Translations under genes and position numbers: made by a program
The notes under the pieces: generated by a model
What the model saw: the letters and a program-made list of their open reading frames with translations, nothing else
Told to the model about the DNA's origin: nothing
Database searches by the model: none
Part shown: positions 24,411 to 37,553 of the stretch, in pieces
Numbering within the stretch: the first letter of the stretch is position 1
How the letters are laid out: every line of letters begins with the position of its first letter
Source of the DNA: Sitta carolinensis
Taxonomy: Eukaryota; Chordata; Aves; Passeriformes; Sittidae
Length of the DNA stretch: 64,000 nucleotides
Direction of reading: 5' to 3'
Assembly: GCA_032173965.1 (NCBI GenBank)
Contig: CM063284.1
Coordinates: 65,532,863-65,596,862 of the forward strand

Positions 24411-27400
24411 AAAATGTGAAAGCAAGACAATTTGCAGAAAAATTCACCTGAATGGTCCATTCACCTGTAATAATCCTTTTGATGAATGGAAAGATCAGCT
24501 AAGTTTCTCTGAAATGAGAAATGAAAAACCTGAAACCTAAGAAAAGAAACATCCTAAATTCATGTTACTTTTTGATCCCCTGTATCAAGAGTAGAGACCA
24601 TGCAGCCTTTCTATGTAAGAAGGACAGCCCAGCACAGCCACACCAGTAACTGATGCCCTTTAACATGCATCCTGGAGGCAGGAAGGCTCAGGCAACCCCA
24701 CCAAGCCTGCTCAGCATCACATGGCTCCCAGAGCTAACTTATGTGGTCCTGAAAATCATTTGCAGTGAAACTGGTTTTTGCTTAAAGGGTCCTGGCAAGC
24801 TGGTCAGACCAATTAGTTATAGGTGCAGAATTCTCTTTACCCATGAATACAACTCATCCTGTCTAAGAATGCGACATCCCAGCTGCTTAGTACAGGTCAA
24901 TGTTGAATGAACCTTTCTTGGCTGCCTTTCTGCACTCCATCTCCTTCAGGTCTTTAACTCTCTCCCAAGGGACTTCTAATCATTTTTCTCTCTGTAATCA
25001 TAGCTTCCTGTGACAGCACTACTTTGGAAATTAAACAACCAGCCAACAGAGAAGTTACAAAACAAAACCTCCATACTCAGCTAAGCAAAGAAAACATAAG
25101 CAAATGTATTCCTACATTCATCCCTAAACCAACTAATTCTTAGTTAATTTGGAAAGAAGGAAAAGCAGACCTCTGCTGGTTTAAAACCAAAGTTATTTTG
25201 AAAGCTGCCTAGTACTGGGGAATAGAAGCTTCACCCAAAATGTGTGTGCCAAGCAAGGCACACAGGTAGACACAGGGGATTAATCAGGGTCAAAAAATTT
25301 ATTTTGGCATCATTATTAAGTAACCAAATATCTTTAATTTTTTTGAACGCTTTTATTTTTTATGTCTGTCTTATGTATATTTTTGCTATGTTTTGAGAAG
25401 TAGCATACTACCATAGTCTTTCAACAAATATGAAATCACAGTTAAAAGCAAGGAACCATGTAAAGTAATGTGAGCAGTTGGCTAGTTAGAATGATAAACT
25501 TGTGCAGACTGAAGCCATCATTAAACTGGTAAACAAATTGTATTTTCACAGCACAGCATACAAATATCTGAGGTTTAAAAAGTTATTTTTCATGCAGTAT
25601 ATTTTCTTTCTTTTTATATTTTTTATGAAAAACAAAGCATCCAGTCTGAGATGTGAAACTGAGTCCCACAGGAATTTAGTTAATAGCATCCTGTTTCAGC
25701 AGTGGATTGTTCAGCATTTGAAAAATTCAAGGCAGAGGAAGATGGAATTCACAAAAAGACTATATTAATTCACATGCAGAAAACTTACCTTGTCTTTTAG
25801 CTCTAGTGAACTTGCTGTCTATCTCCCTTGGCTTTTATTAAACTCTTATGGCAATTCTTCTACAAATGTTTTAAATTACTGATAAGAAGAGGTTTAGGTG
25901 AACAACATCAATTTGATAATTAGCCCATATATTAACCTTTGAAAAAGAAGAAGAAATAAAGGCAGTTTTTGAGTTATTTCCCTGAAAAACTGATGCAAAA
26001 ATTTTATAGTTTAGGAATATAGAACCCTATGCCTGTTTACAGAACTGGGATTTTTCAGATGTATGCTAAATCATATTGAGGCATTTGACATGTAGAATAC
26101 AAATCAAGGCTTACAGCCTTAAAAGTTTAAAGGGAAAAAGAAGTATAAGAGGGGAGTAAGGCCAAACAAAATAACTAAAAAAGCTGGAAAATATTCACTG
26201 CAGATGGGAAAATCAAGGAACATATTAAAGCTGTAAATTGCTCTATTTTATAGTGATTTTAGAGGAGTTAGCTTCCCACAACTCAAGCACAAGTTATTAA
26301 AATACTACACGCTATTAAAACAGATAAGCTGTGGGGGTTGCATGCTGCTTACATTACTGATATAATACCTGTTGTAGTTGTATGCTTAAATCATTATGTT
26401 ATCCAATTAAGCATAGCCTTTAAAGCAGACCTCTGTACACCAGTAAAGAAAATACAGCCAATTGTGTTAAAATGCTACTTTTAGGGTGTGGATTTATTTA
26501 TAATAAACATGACAGCTGTTTAAGCACAGTGGAAAGCTATGGTGGTGATTACCTTGCTGCATCATCTGAGCAGTACAACAAATAAAACCACTCTAAAGGT
26601 TATTGCAGTTTTCTGTCACCTTGATTCCTCTCATGTACAAGCGTCTGGGATGAGATTGGCTGTATGTTACCTTTTACAGATAAAGAATCAGATGGAAAAA
26701 GTCTAGAGCTGTGGACTGTTTTTCTCTTCAAAATACATAAATGTAAAGGCAATGGAAGGTTCTGTAACAACAACAACAAAAAAGCTGAAACTGAAAGCCT
26801 TATTGTAGGTTTATACAGCTGCAGCATTGACTTTAAAAGCGTGTTCCTCAGGCAAAGCAGAATCCTGAAGCAAGATGGTCCCTTGAGTAAGCACCTTCTT
26901 TTCCATTTATTGTCCCTTTCAAGTGTGGTTTCTGGTCCTGCATTGAGCACCTGAGAGGAGCCCTTCACCAGCCTGTACCCTGTACTCTGACAGACATCTT
27001 CATCTAACAAACTCCAGTTGTTATGGCAAAGTCACAGAGGGAGCAGAGGAGCAGGTGCTTTCAAGTCTCAGTCTCCTGTGGCTCTGGCTTCAAATGGGTT
27101 ACAAGGGCTCTGCTGAAGTAAAGCACCACCTGTCCCTGTGCTGAGGATGCCCTTTGTACCAAAACAGCAGCCTTGCAACGGCAAAGGTTAAAAGCCCAAG
27201 TGTTGAATGGATGCCTCCCAGGGACAAGAGGCCCCGTGACAATGTTTTTCAATCATGTACCCATGAAATGCAGCCATGCATCACAGCCTGACAGGTGCAA
27301 ATACCTGTGGGCATCATTTCATGGTCACATCTCCTCATGGGAGACAGACAGAGCCCGGCACACTGTCCACTCCATGACCCCATGTACAGCTAAAGACCTC

Positions 27401-28934
27401 CTGTGAGAGTCTGAGCAATTAGCCCTTGCTCCTCTTCTGGAACCAGGTTATCTCTGGGCTTTTCAAATGTGCTAAATACTACAAACAAGGCATGCAGGAA
27501 TTTACCTGGCTTGGGCTTATTGAGCCTGAAGTAGTTGATCTCTTCATTTGGGGGGTACAAACTATCACCTTAAAGACAGAGACAAGCTTTCTCTCAGTTC
27601 CATGAGTGGAAACCACCAGTGAAACAGAATTTAGTATGATCTGAGACTTTTTCCTTCCTGGGGATTTTCTGGGATTTTTTCTGGACTCCTGGGGTTTTTC
27701 TTAGTGTCTTTTTGGAGCAAAGCTATCTAATACAGCTGAGACAGCTTTCACCAAAGTAGGTCATATTTCCTGAGAGACATCAATTAATAGGATCCACAAT
27801 GCAGCTCAAGGGGGCATTTGGGAAAGTTCATGTCATTCCCACCCTTATCAGTAGAAGTCACATGAAGACAAAAAGGAGAGAACTGAGCTATTTAGTGTTG
27901 TAGTGGTTCCTCCCATACTAGTTAGGAAACTAACTAACTAACAAAAAGTTAGTCCAGGCCTGTTAAAATCCCTCTGCCTCAGAAATAATGAGAGTGGTGT
28001 ACAGTGATTATCCATGCCTGGATTATTGTCTTTGGTGTTCTAGCTGCCTAAAGTTAAGTATCTTCCTGTCACTCACAAGTCAAGGGAGGGTGAAGCAGAC
28101 AGCGTTTATGTAGTGCTACACCTGGGATTGTGCAAAATGGAGAGTGCATTTCAACACAGCACCTCTCCAGGCTTGCAAGAGTCCACTTGAGACACAAAGA
28201 TCAATGGGATGACACAAGTGCAAGTAAGTATCACAGGGAAACATTGCTAGTTTGGCTCAACCTTGTTCAAAAAAACAGAAAAATGAAGTTTACACAATTC
28301 CTATAAGCTTCAACATGCATGCTGGCACTTGTGATGGTGTTTGGGAGAAGGCAATTGCAGGTATTTTGGCTGGCACTTGAGCATAGCATCAACACCTTTA
28401 AGGACCACAACCAAAGGAGGTTCTTTCAACAGAAAATTACCAGTGCATCTACTTATGTTGTTTTGTAAAATAAGCAGGGAAGCAGGTGCATAAGCATGTT
28501 CTCTGAGGTGATTTAGCAGGGCTCACAAACATCCTGTGTCTCTTTGTTCCATCCTGTTGCTTTTCCTTCAGCTTCCTGGTTCATAGCAAGAGCACAGGAC
28601 AGCATCTCTCTCCTGTCTTTATGACAAAATGAAGTGTTAAGTGACTGGCTTGCAGTGCTTGTACTGCTACTCCACGCCATATTGCAGTCTGGCCCAAACA
28701 CTGACAAGTCCGGACTACGCCTATCTGTCTTCACATGTGTGATATGTTGGGGACAATTACAAAAAGTATCAACAAGAGGCACACACAAGGTCCTGGTAAC
28801 AGAATTTAGGCTTAAACTTTTCTCTTGTGCAAAACTAATACAAAAATTATTTAAACATCAACCCCTTGCTTACACGAGATCTCTTGTAAGTGACTGTAAT
28901 TAGACTGGAAATGCCCCACCGCAACCAAGAGCAT
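24411..28934. other. intergenic sequence, no gene recognised
   Basis: This AT-rich DNA lies between GCM2 and a CR1/LTR cluster. I see no conserved exon, RNA gene or recognisable repeat. Open frames are short and look random. Distal GCM2 or MAK enhancers could lie here, but nothing in the sequence shows them. Confidence 0.5.
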
Positions 28935-29707
28935 TTTCATCTGTTCAGCAACATGGACAATGAGATAGATTGTACCATCAGCATGGCTGATGATGACACC
29001 AAGCTGTGTGGTTCAGTCAGCACACTGGAGAGAAGGGATGGCATCCAGAAGGCTCTGGACAGGCTGGAGAAATGGGACTGTGCAAACCTCATGGAGTTCA
29101 ACAAAGCCAAGTACAAGGCTTTGCATGTGGGTCAGGACAACCCCAAGGACAAATACAGGCTGGGGGAAAATGGATTGAGAGCAGCCCTGAGGAGAAGGAC
29201 ATGGGGCTGTTGACTGCTCAGCATGACAAAGCAGTGTGTGCCTGCAGCCCAGAAAGCCAAATGTATCCTGGGCTGCATCCAAAGCAGTGTGGCCAGCAGG
29301 ATGGGAGACGTAATTCTGCCCCTCTGCCCTGCCCTGGTGAGATCCCACTTGCAGTGCTGCCTCCAGCTCTGGGCCCCCCAACATAAGAAAGACATGGACC
29401 TGTTGGAGCGAGTCCAGAGGAGGCCACAAAAATGCTCAGAGGGCTGGAGCATCTCTCCTGCAAAGACAGATTGAGAGAGCTGGAGTTGTTCAGCCTGGAA
29501 AAAAAAAAATCTGGTCTGACCTTGTAGCATCCTTCCAGTACCTAATGGAGGCCTGAAAGAGCACTGGAGAAGGACTTTGTACATGAGCATGTAGGGATAG
29601 GACAAAGGGGAATGGCTGTACACTGAGACAGGGTGGGTTTAGATTAGATATTAGGCAGAAATTCTTTACTGTGAGGGTGGTGAGGCACTGGAACGGGTTG
29701 CCTAGAG
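28935..29707 (+). mobile_element. CR1 LINE fragment, 5' part (reverse-transcriptase C-terminal region)
   Basis: Translated pieces in shifting frames match the end of CR1 ORF2: ADDDTKLCG (the RT ADD motif region), LDRLEKW, LMEFNKAKYKALHVG, ILGCIQSSVASR, VILPL, LWAPQHKKDMDLLERVQRR and LELFSLEK. Stops and frameshifts show it is dead. It is interrupted at 29708 by an LTR and resumes at 30329. Confidence 0.9.
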
Positions 29708-30328
29708 TGTCAGAACCCAGAACATTCCTCTGACTGCCCTGGGTGATCAGAGACCCTGGCAGGGGTCTCAGAAACCCTGGCATGGAGTTAAAAACATCTG
29801 TGCATTTGACTTGAGCCCATGGAAAAAATTGCCAACTTTGTATGAAGAATTACAAAACACTAGTGTTTGAGTAGAGTGATAGTTAACTTGTCACAGTGAA
29901 AATGTAGATTTTTAGGGGTTTTATAATAGGGGTTTAAGGGACAAAGATGAAGAATTCTGGGTGTGTCCCTGGGCTTCTTCTTGGTCTTTTAGCCTCCACC
30001 TTCTGCAGTGATCATGGCACATTTTGATAGGTTTAGAGTAAAAGCACACTGTCTAATAAAGTAGATAGGTATCGGAAAATTATTGTAAACAACAAGTATG
30101 TAGATTTTAGTATAAAAGATAAACACCGCCCAGAGGGTGTTAGTCTGCTTCATTTCGGCTTGCAAGTCGGACCTTTGCAGGCCAGAGCCACAATGTACTA
30201 GATAACAAACAATAAACAATCCTTGAACACAAGAACGGAGAGGTCTTGGGCTGTTCTTCTGTGCTGAGCTAGGAAAAACAGAGACTTTGAGCAATTCTTG
30301 GGTCACAGCAACAGCACAAAACCCGAGA
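29708..30328 (+). mobile_element. solo LTR of an endogenous retrovirus nested in CR1
   Basis: This 621-bp insert starts TGTCAG and is flanked by 5-bp direct repeats TAGAG (29703-29707 and 30329-30333). The flanking CR1 sequence rejoins cleanly when it is removed. It contains a TATA box (TATAAAAG, 30111-30118) and AATAAA (30211-30216) about 100 bp later, the U3-R layout of an LTR. No gag/pol/env sequence is present. The 3' terminus is not a clear CA, so the right edge may be off by a base or two, or mutated. A 5-bp duplication would fit ERVL-like or some other avian ERVs. Confidence 0.82.
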
Positions 30329-30475
30329 TAGAGAAGCTATGGATGCCTTGGAAATGTTCAAGGCCAGGTTAGATAAGGCTCTGAGACATCTGGCCTAGTG
30401 GAAGGTGTCCGTGACCATGTCAGGGAGGTGGGAACTAGATGATTTTTAAGGCTAAACCATTCTATGATCCTACAA
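30329..30475 (+). mobile_element. CR1 LINE fragment, 3' tail
   Basis: This continues the CR1 copy cut by the LTR: AAGCTATGGATGCC, TTCAAGGCCAGGTT and GGAAGGTGTCC, ending near the ATTCTATGATCC terminal motif typical of avian CR1. Confidence 0.88.
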
Positions 30476-31605
30476 AACTGAGTGGCAGTACCAGAGGAAG
30501 AAGAGTCCGTCACTGGGAAAGGACAGTCAAAGGACACGAGGGCAGGGAGGGGACATCACAGGATAACTGCTGCATCATTTCCACTGACAGTGGAGAGGTG
30601 TTTTCTCACATGTAAGGTAGGGATGTATCCACGTAGTAGTGATCAAATATATTCTTAGAGGTTAATGCATGGTTAAATTCTTTGCTGTGTACAGTCAACT
30701 CCTGATGAATCTCTGCCTGAATTGTGTTGTGTGGGCTATGGTATTTTCTTCCTTCTCATGTCCAAGTCTCACCTTTGAACTTTATTTTACCTGGCAGTCA
30801 CCTCTGATGTTTTATTTCAGTAAAGGAAACAGGCATATTTTGTTTCAGAAAATATAAAGTTGTTTTCTTGTACTTTCATTTCAGCAAGCTATGTGCAAGT
30901 GGTCAAATCCTTTGAATTCCAGAAAACCGATTCCCATAGCCCCATGTTCCATCCAGTTGACTTGAGGTAGAATCAATTAATCTGTCAACAGTTCTTAAAC
31001 CATCACAAAGTTAACACAACAATTAATAAGGAACTGGGAGGGGAGAGAAAAAAGGTAAAACGAAGACAGCTTCCTATTTTTGCTCAGCAAGACTGAGCTG
31101 CCAGCTTGGGTGAACCAGATAGGAATCTGAATATATAAAACAATTTTCTGCCTTTCCCTCCACAATGCTTCTAGTATGTGTGTTGAAATGATCTCGTCTT
31201 TTCCTTGCCCTTCACTCTCAAAAACATTAAAAAATAGGAAGCTCAAGCTAAAGTCCAGAACTGAAGCTTAAAATGAGACTTCCCCGCCAAAAGCATCTCT
31301 GGATCAGACACTAAATATGCCATTTTTATTAAGTTCTGTACACCCTGGAGAAATGCAAGATTACAAAGTTCATTATTATTTTTGTAATAGAAATACATAT
31401 ATTTTAGAATGCAGAGAGCACTCAAAGTTTTTCCCCTGTATCAGTTTTAGCAACGTGTAATTTAATAAATTGTTTACAATAAATAATTTTTTAAATGCTA
31501 CGGGGAAAAAATCCCTCAGGTTTCACTACAGCTGTGAATGTTAAAGGTAGAAATGTTTGTACAAATCCTGAGTATACTGTGGCTTAGCTGGTAGCTTTAT
31601 TTCAT

Positions 31606-32115
31606 ATGATCATAGAATGGTTTGGATCAGAAGGGGACTTTGAAGATCATCTAGTTCCTACCCCCTTGCAAAGGGCAGGGACACCTTCCACTAGACCAGC
31701 ATGCTGCATTCCATCCAACCTGGTTTTGAACACCTTCAAGGGATGGGGCTTCCACGACTTCCCTAGGCAGCCTGTTCCTGGGCCTCACCAGCACCACAGT
31801 AAAGATTTTTCCCCAAATATCTCCTTCAATTTGAAGCTGCTCCCCTTTGTCCATGCTCTTGTAAAGAGACTTAATCCATCTTTCCTGAAAGCTCCCTTTA
31901 GGTACTGGAAAGTTGCTCTAAGGTCAGCTTGGAGCCTTCTCTTTTCCAGGCTGAACAGCTCCAGTTCTCCCAGCCTGTGTTCACAGGAGAGGCGCTCCAG
32001 CCCTCTGAGCATCACAGAGCATCCTGCCCTGTATTCGCTCCAACAGGTCCATGGCCTTCCTGCGCTGGGCACCCCAGAGCTAGAGGCAGCTCTGCAGGTG
32101 GGGCCTCACCAGAGC
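31606..32115 (-). mobile_element. CR1 LINE fragment, inverted
   Basis: The plus strand opens with ATCATAGAATGGTTTGG, the reverse complement of the CR1 3' end. Minus-strand translation gives LERLSCEHRLGELELFSLEK and a YLKGAF-type segment of the CR1 reverse transcriptase. It ends about 70 bp before the CpG-rich MAK promoter. Confidence 0.92.
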
Positions 32116-32402
32116 ACCAATTACATATTCAGTATATAATTACTCAGTAATTATAATAAGGACTGTCTAAAGACAATCTCGCGTATCGTGGGGCCACCTT
32201 CAGCGAACCTGTGACGTGGCTCTGGCCGTCAGGCTCGGCTCCCGTTGCGCACCACTCCCCTTCCAACAGGGTGGTGTCCCGCTGCCCACGGCGCCGTTTA
32301 CCCCCCGCCTCCCAGCGCCTCCGCTCCATCTGGGATTCCCTGGCCGCCGTGCCCGCGGCCGGGAGGGCGGTGCCGGCGGCGGGGCCCGCCCAGCCCGGGC
32401 CC

Positions 32403-32416
32403 GTCGCCCCGGTGAC
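32403..32416. promoter_or_regulatory. candidate RFX X-box
   Basis: GTCGCC-CC-GGTGAC fits the X-box pattern (GTYRCC, 0-3 bases, RGYRAC), two half-sites in inverted orientation. It lies about 75 bp upstream of the exon 1 donor. RFX factors drive ciliary genes, and MAK is a ciliary kinase. Confidence 0.5.
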
Positions 32417-32429
32417 GGACGGGCAGAGC

Positions 32430-32491
32430 GGCCCGGCCGAGGCAGGCGGCGGGCGGGCCGGGGGCCCGGCGGCACCGCCCGCAGCGCCGCG
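32430..32491 (+). other. MAK: MAK exon 1, non-coding (5' limit unknown)
   Basis: A strong donor (CCGCG|GTGAGTGC, GT at 32492) in the CpG-rich region is the best candidate for the end of the untranslated first exon. It would splice to the acceptor at 37587. The left boundary given is arbitrary; the true start lies somewhere in about 32.2-32.45 kb. Confidence 0.5.
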
Positions 32492-33084
32492 GTGAGTGCG
32501 GGGCGGCGGGCACGGCGGCGAGCGCCCGTCGGGCCGGGCTGGCGAGCGCCGTGCCCCGGGGGCTGGGCCTCTCCGGGGTCCTCCCAGCACGGAGGAGGTG
32601 CTGGTTTGGGCTGCCGCGGGAGCGCTCGGAGCTCCGTTCCTAAGGAGGAGGGCTGCTGCCGGCCCCCAGCGCGTTCGGGGGCTCGGGTCGCTGGTGGGGT
32701 GGAGTGGCGTGTGTGGGAGCTGCCCCGCGGCCGTGCTGGGCTTTGGGAGCGGCAGCGCCGCGGGGCTGCGGAGCCTGCGGGGACAGGGACCCTGCCTGCT
32801 TTGGCTTCGGTAGGGTAGAGCCGGGCCTCGGCGGCCGGAGAGGACCGCGGTTAATGAGAGGAGGTGAAACATTATTTAGGAGAAGCGGGGTGAAGCTCGT
32901 AGGCCGGGCGGTGCCGAGTTTTATAGCCCGAGGAGCGGCAGGAGCGCCGTGTTCCCGTTGGCGCTGTGAGTGTTGAGGAAGGCACCTGCGCACACTTGGG
33001 AGGCGACTGAATGTCACCAGGTGGAACTGAAGTGGAAACAAGCATTTGTTTCCACTCTCAAGACTGAGAGGGGATCTCCTTAGT

Positions 33085-33405
33085 GCCTATAATTATCATA
33101 GCGGCAGGTGCCAAGAGGATGGTGCCAGACTCTTGAGTGGTGCCTGGCGACAGGATGAGGAGCAATGGCCATAAACTGAAACACAGGAAGTTCCACCTCA
33201 ACACGAGGAAGAACTTCTTTACATTGAGGGTGGCAGAGCACTGGAACAGGCTGCCCAGGGAGGCTGTGGAGTCTCCCTTTCTCTGGAGACATTCCAAAAC
33301 CACCTGGATGTGTTCCTGTGACACCTGCTCTAAGTCACCCTGCCTTGGTAGGGGGTTTGGATTAGATGATTTCCAGAGGTCCCTTCCAACCATAGCGATT
33401 CCGTG
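33085..33405 (+). mobile_element. CR1 LINE 3' fragment in MAK intron 1
   Basis: The CR1 ORF2 end and tail can be followed: GGCCATAAACTGAAAC, GAAGAACTTCTTTAC, CACTGGAACAGGCTGCC, then TTGGATTAGATGATTTCC and CTTCCAACCATAG. It is sense with MAK. Confidence 0.92.
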
Positions 33406-36400
33406 TTTTATTGAAACACTGGTGCAGATGCTGAAAGATGAATAGTTCATGTTCCTTCTAGACACTGCCCAAAACTGGAGACTTGAAGTTCCAGCAGCAC
33501 TGAAATCACTTATCCTGAAACTTGCTGTTCTGCATTGTAAAAAGGGGTTTCGTGGGGGTAGGAAGAGATAGATTTGCTGACGTGGCAGTAATCTGCTGAA
33601 AAAGTTAGTGTGAATAATTTTGGTTTGAAACCAAAGCTAGTTTGGAACAAGACAGGGGAAAATACTTGGAGCAAACTGGAGTTCTTGATTTGATATGCCC
33701 CATCCTAAATGCCTGATACGCACAAGTGGAACAGTGTATTATATTTTTAAAGGGACTTTAAATAAAAAAAATTATTTAAGGCAGTCTATTTCAAAGCACC
33801 AGTATTTATTGTCAGTGTTATTAACACCTATCTTGTAGCTGAGCATCTTGCTTTTAAATAACTGCTGTTTGATTAGAGTAATGGATTTGAGGTTAATCTC
33901 AAGAACTGGATCCACCTGTCACAGGACCTGATTACTCGCAGCTTTGTTAACATACAGTCACTACCTAGAAGGTTCTTGTTGCAAAATTTGTTTATTGTTT
34001 TGTTTTTGTTTGTTTTTTTTTTTCTTTGCTTTTAAAATCTGCATCAGCATACATTCTGTGCTGTGCAGTACTGCCACTTCTGATCATTGAGAACAGTACT
34101 GTGACACGCAAACAGTTTTGGTGATTTCATCAGTTACTGTAAACAGGTTGGTAAAACGTTGTTGTGGGTGTTTTGGTTCTCTGCATGGGAGGTGTTATTG
34201 GGTCATATATCCTAGTTTCTATTTATTTGAGAGTAGTTTGTTTAGGATGCAAATGTAGAACTCTTGGTAAAGCTTAGTATTTGTTTATAAGAAATGTAGG
34301 TGATTTGCTGCTATTCATTAAATTTTGAAATGTAATCCAGACATCTAAAATAGTATAAAATTGCTGCTGGTGCTTAAAATACCAGTAAAAATGATGTTTT
34401 GTTTCAATTCTCTAGTACTTGTTCAGATTCGCTAAATTTACACAAATTATAGATTCTGTCAAGCTATTGTATTTTGACCTCTATTTGTCCCTGGCTTTAA
34501 TCTTTCCTTAATCCTGTGTAAAGAGATTATGTGCAGTATGTCATTAAGAGTATCAAACAAGCTGTTGTTTAGACTAGGATTTCTCTTGTCTGTTTGGCAA
34601 CTGTTTTGACAATTTTACATTTTAGGGCTTTGCATCCTTGAGGAAATAATATCATATAAGCATTAGTATGGGAAAGGTCCCTCCAAAAGCTTGTTTCAAC
34701 CAGAAAAGCTAGATTGGACCCTTGCTTTTCCTCAGGTTGGTACAAAAGACAAAACTAAACTGCAGATTTGAAAAAGAAAATACAGAAAGACCACTGAGGA
34801 AAAAATTGCACACCTGAGCTGGTATGGGTGGTGTAAAGTACAAAGTATGCAGAAGTCTGTTGTAGTGAAATGTGAGTTTCTGGAGCATTTATGTTCTAAT
34901 TATATTGCCCTGTAATTCCAGTACATGTCAGTGTGGGATAGGTGTGGTACACAAACATGGTTATCAGGGTACATGGTTTTCACACCTTGTTTTGTGCATT
35001 TCCATGGAGTGGATTTGACCCTTCCGCTTGATCATTGAAGGAATGTGCTGACTTTTCTGTACTTTATTTGATCAGGTGTTTCCGTACCATCAAAATTAAA
35101 GTATACAGCAGAAAAGGAGTAAGGCAGTAAAATATATTACAGAACAGGCAAAATGAATCATTTGGTCTGTGATCTGTTGTATTACACAGAATTTCTGGAG
35201 GGAAGGAACGCTTTAAGTGAGGTTGTTTTGATAGCACATGCCAAAATATTGAAATTGGACAAAAGGAATAATTGTAAAAGCACATGATTAATAGATACTC
35301 CAATGAAAATTACTTGAAAAGCTGATAGGATTTTTAAGCAGGATTTGAGGATTTTAAGGTAAAAACTTGAGGTTTGTGTGTAGATCTTGTTCTGTTTCTT
35401 GCAAATACAAGTTTTCCTCAAGTTGTTTCTGGTCCACTTTGTTAGAGAGCAAAAGGTTGAGCATGAAATACATGCAGATTCTCCAACTTTTTAATGTAAT
35501 TCTAGGAGTTCAAGCTAGGGCCATCTGCGGCAGATACTGCTGAATCCCCTCAAAAAAACCCGTACCTTAAACAAAGCTCAATTATATTTGTTGAGACAGA
35601 AACACAAGCCCCAAAATTTCTTGCATTTCACTACACATGATATGCCTGTGCACACCTATACACAAGATGCATACAAAGTTTATCATTGCTGATGGTTTAG
35701 ACAAGATGCTGTGTTTTAAAATGGGTAAAAGAATATCCTCAAGGGTTTTGTGTTGGTGTGTTTTTTTAATATTTACATAGCGCTGAGCATTGACAACTTG
35801 CAAGATGTACATGCAGCATGATTCTCAACTTGGAATGAACACAATTGATTATCTGCTTATTACCAGAGTCAACAAATAGTCTTCCTGTAAAAAGGCATTA
35901 TTGATGGTATTAAAGGCTAGTGTGCATGCAGGCATTTTGGGGAATAAGAAATAAAGCTGAACTCTGAGAAAAAAACATTTGCTTAGATATATGAAAGTCC
36001 AGTTTAAAATATAGTCATAATTTGAGATATGTCACTTTTTGTTAAATCTGGTTTTTAGCTTTGTTTCAGAATATGCTATTAACCAGAAATCTTATTTCTC
36101 TATATATATGGCTTTAGGGGAGGTGTGAGTGTGGAAAAAAGCTTCTTTATTACTTTCCCTGACAAAATGAAGGTTGCCTGGTGCAAAGATTATAAATTGA
36201 GGTGTCCACTAGGCCACTTCTAACTGACATCTTGACAGGTGATGTGAGATTCTTTCCTGGTATCAGAAGCAACAGGGAGTAACATTCTGTGTTATGACTT
36301 CTTTGAGGAAGCAGCGTTTCAACTAAGAACAGCTTAGAAACATGCAGGCTAGTCTGCTTCAGAATGTGTATTTCACACTCCTTGAGAGGCCAGTTTTATT

Positions 36401-37553
36401 GTTATTTGCCAGGCCTGTAAATCTCAAGCCTAAGTCCTCTTATCAGCTGAATCAGTTTCTTAATCTGTTTGGACAGACCAGACTGTAGTTAATTCTGGCA
36501 TAAGGATAAGGGCTAGAGAGTTGTGTGCTGAGTTCTCCATCTCCTTTAGAGGTAGACTGATGGTATGTTCTCATTTATTTGAGTTTTATTTTGTATTTTC
36601 AGACAGCAGAGACAAAAGGTAGAGAATGCTGTTATTCAGTTAACATTCAGTGTTTGTGTATTAGCATTTGGGTTATAGTGAGTAAATGGTACAATGAGAG
36701 GTTGTTAGTTTTTCCTAGTCCTGCATAAATAAGTGTGTGACTCTTGTGAGTTTGTGTTAAGTGTTTAACATTAGGCAACTGGCCTTCATCTGAAGTGCTG
36801 GTGATGCATAGTGTTGTGTGTAATGGAAGCTGGGCTTCAGATTCAAACTTGGATTGGATTTACATGGATTCAAATATGATGACTCAACATTGTTCAATAT
36901 GGATTCTTTTCCAAATGACAGTTCAGATTTAGTCTTCCATACCAGTGCATGTAAGCTCTATGCTTCTCTCTCCAAGCCTCATAAAACTGAAGAATTAATT
37001 CTTTAGCCATTACCGTGCCTAAGAATTATGGGAACTTCAGATCAAGATGTCCATGTACATTTATAACAAATCAGTTTATGTGGGTGAAGAATGCAGTGGT
37101 TATCTTGCTGCTCCACCTCCCTTTCTCACTAACTTTTAAGCATAGAAAGCCTGCTTGCATTACCAATCCAAAACACAGTGTTCAGACCCTAAGCTTGCCA
37201 TGGCACCCTGTGCAAAATTTGTGTCCTTATGTTTTCCAGAACTTTGACTGTGCCATTGTTATAGTTTAGGAAGCTGCTGCTGTCTGCAAATTCAGAGTAA
37301 GGGCTTCCATCAGAATACATCAGCTTTAAAACCACTTTGCTGGTAACAGGGACTTACGACAGTTACCTTGACTCTCCAGTCTCTGCTTACTCTAACCCTA
37401 ATTGTACAGTAGACACCTTCTGTGGTTTGAAAAATTTAAAGGAACTAATTACACTTAAGTCTACTTAAAGAGTTCATATGGCTCTGGAGGGTGTTAATCT
37501 TTGATACAAACAGTAGAGTGTCTCTTTCCTAAAATACTGCAAAATTACGTAGG

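Larger units (their letters stand above)
32180..32960. promoter_or_regulatory. CpG-rich promoter of MAK
   Basis: This strongly GC- and CpG-rich block contains the inferred non-coding exon 1 and its donor. It includes a CRE-like TGACGTGG (32212-32219) and an X-box-like palindrome (32403-32416). Long open frames on both strands here are GC artefacts. Confidence 0.75.

Noticed and set aside
28890..29474. Overlapping plus-strand frames of about 83-126 codons that look like a gene
   Set aside because: They are decayed CR1 reverse transcriptase with stops and frameshifts, not a host gene.
31606..32139. 177-codon plus-strand frame
   Set aside because: Antisense reading of an inverted CR1 fragment.
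32144..32872. 242-codon minus-strand open frame opposite the MAK promoter
   Set aside because: Its Pro/Ala/Arg-rich composition simply reflects a CpG island lacking stop codons; there is no domain, and it overlaps the MAK first exon region and introns.
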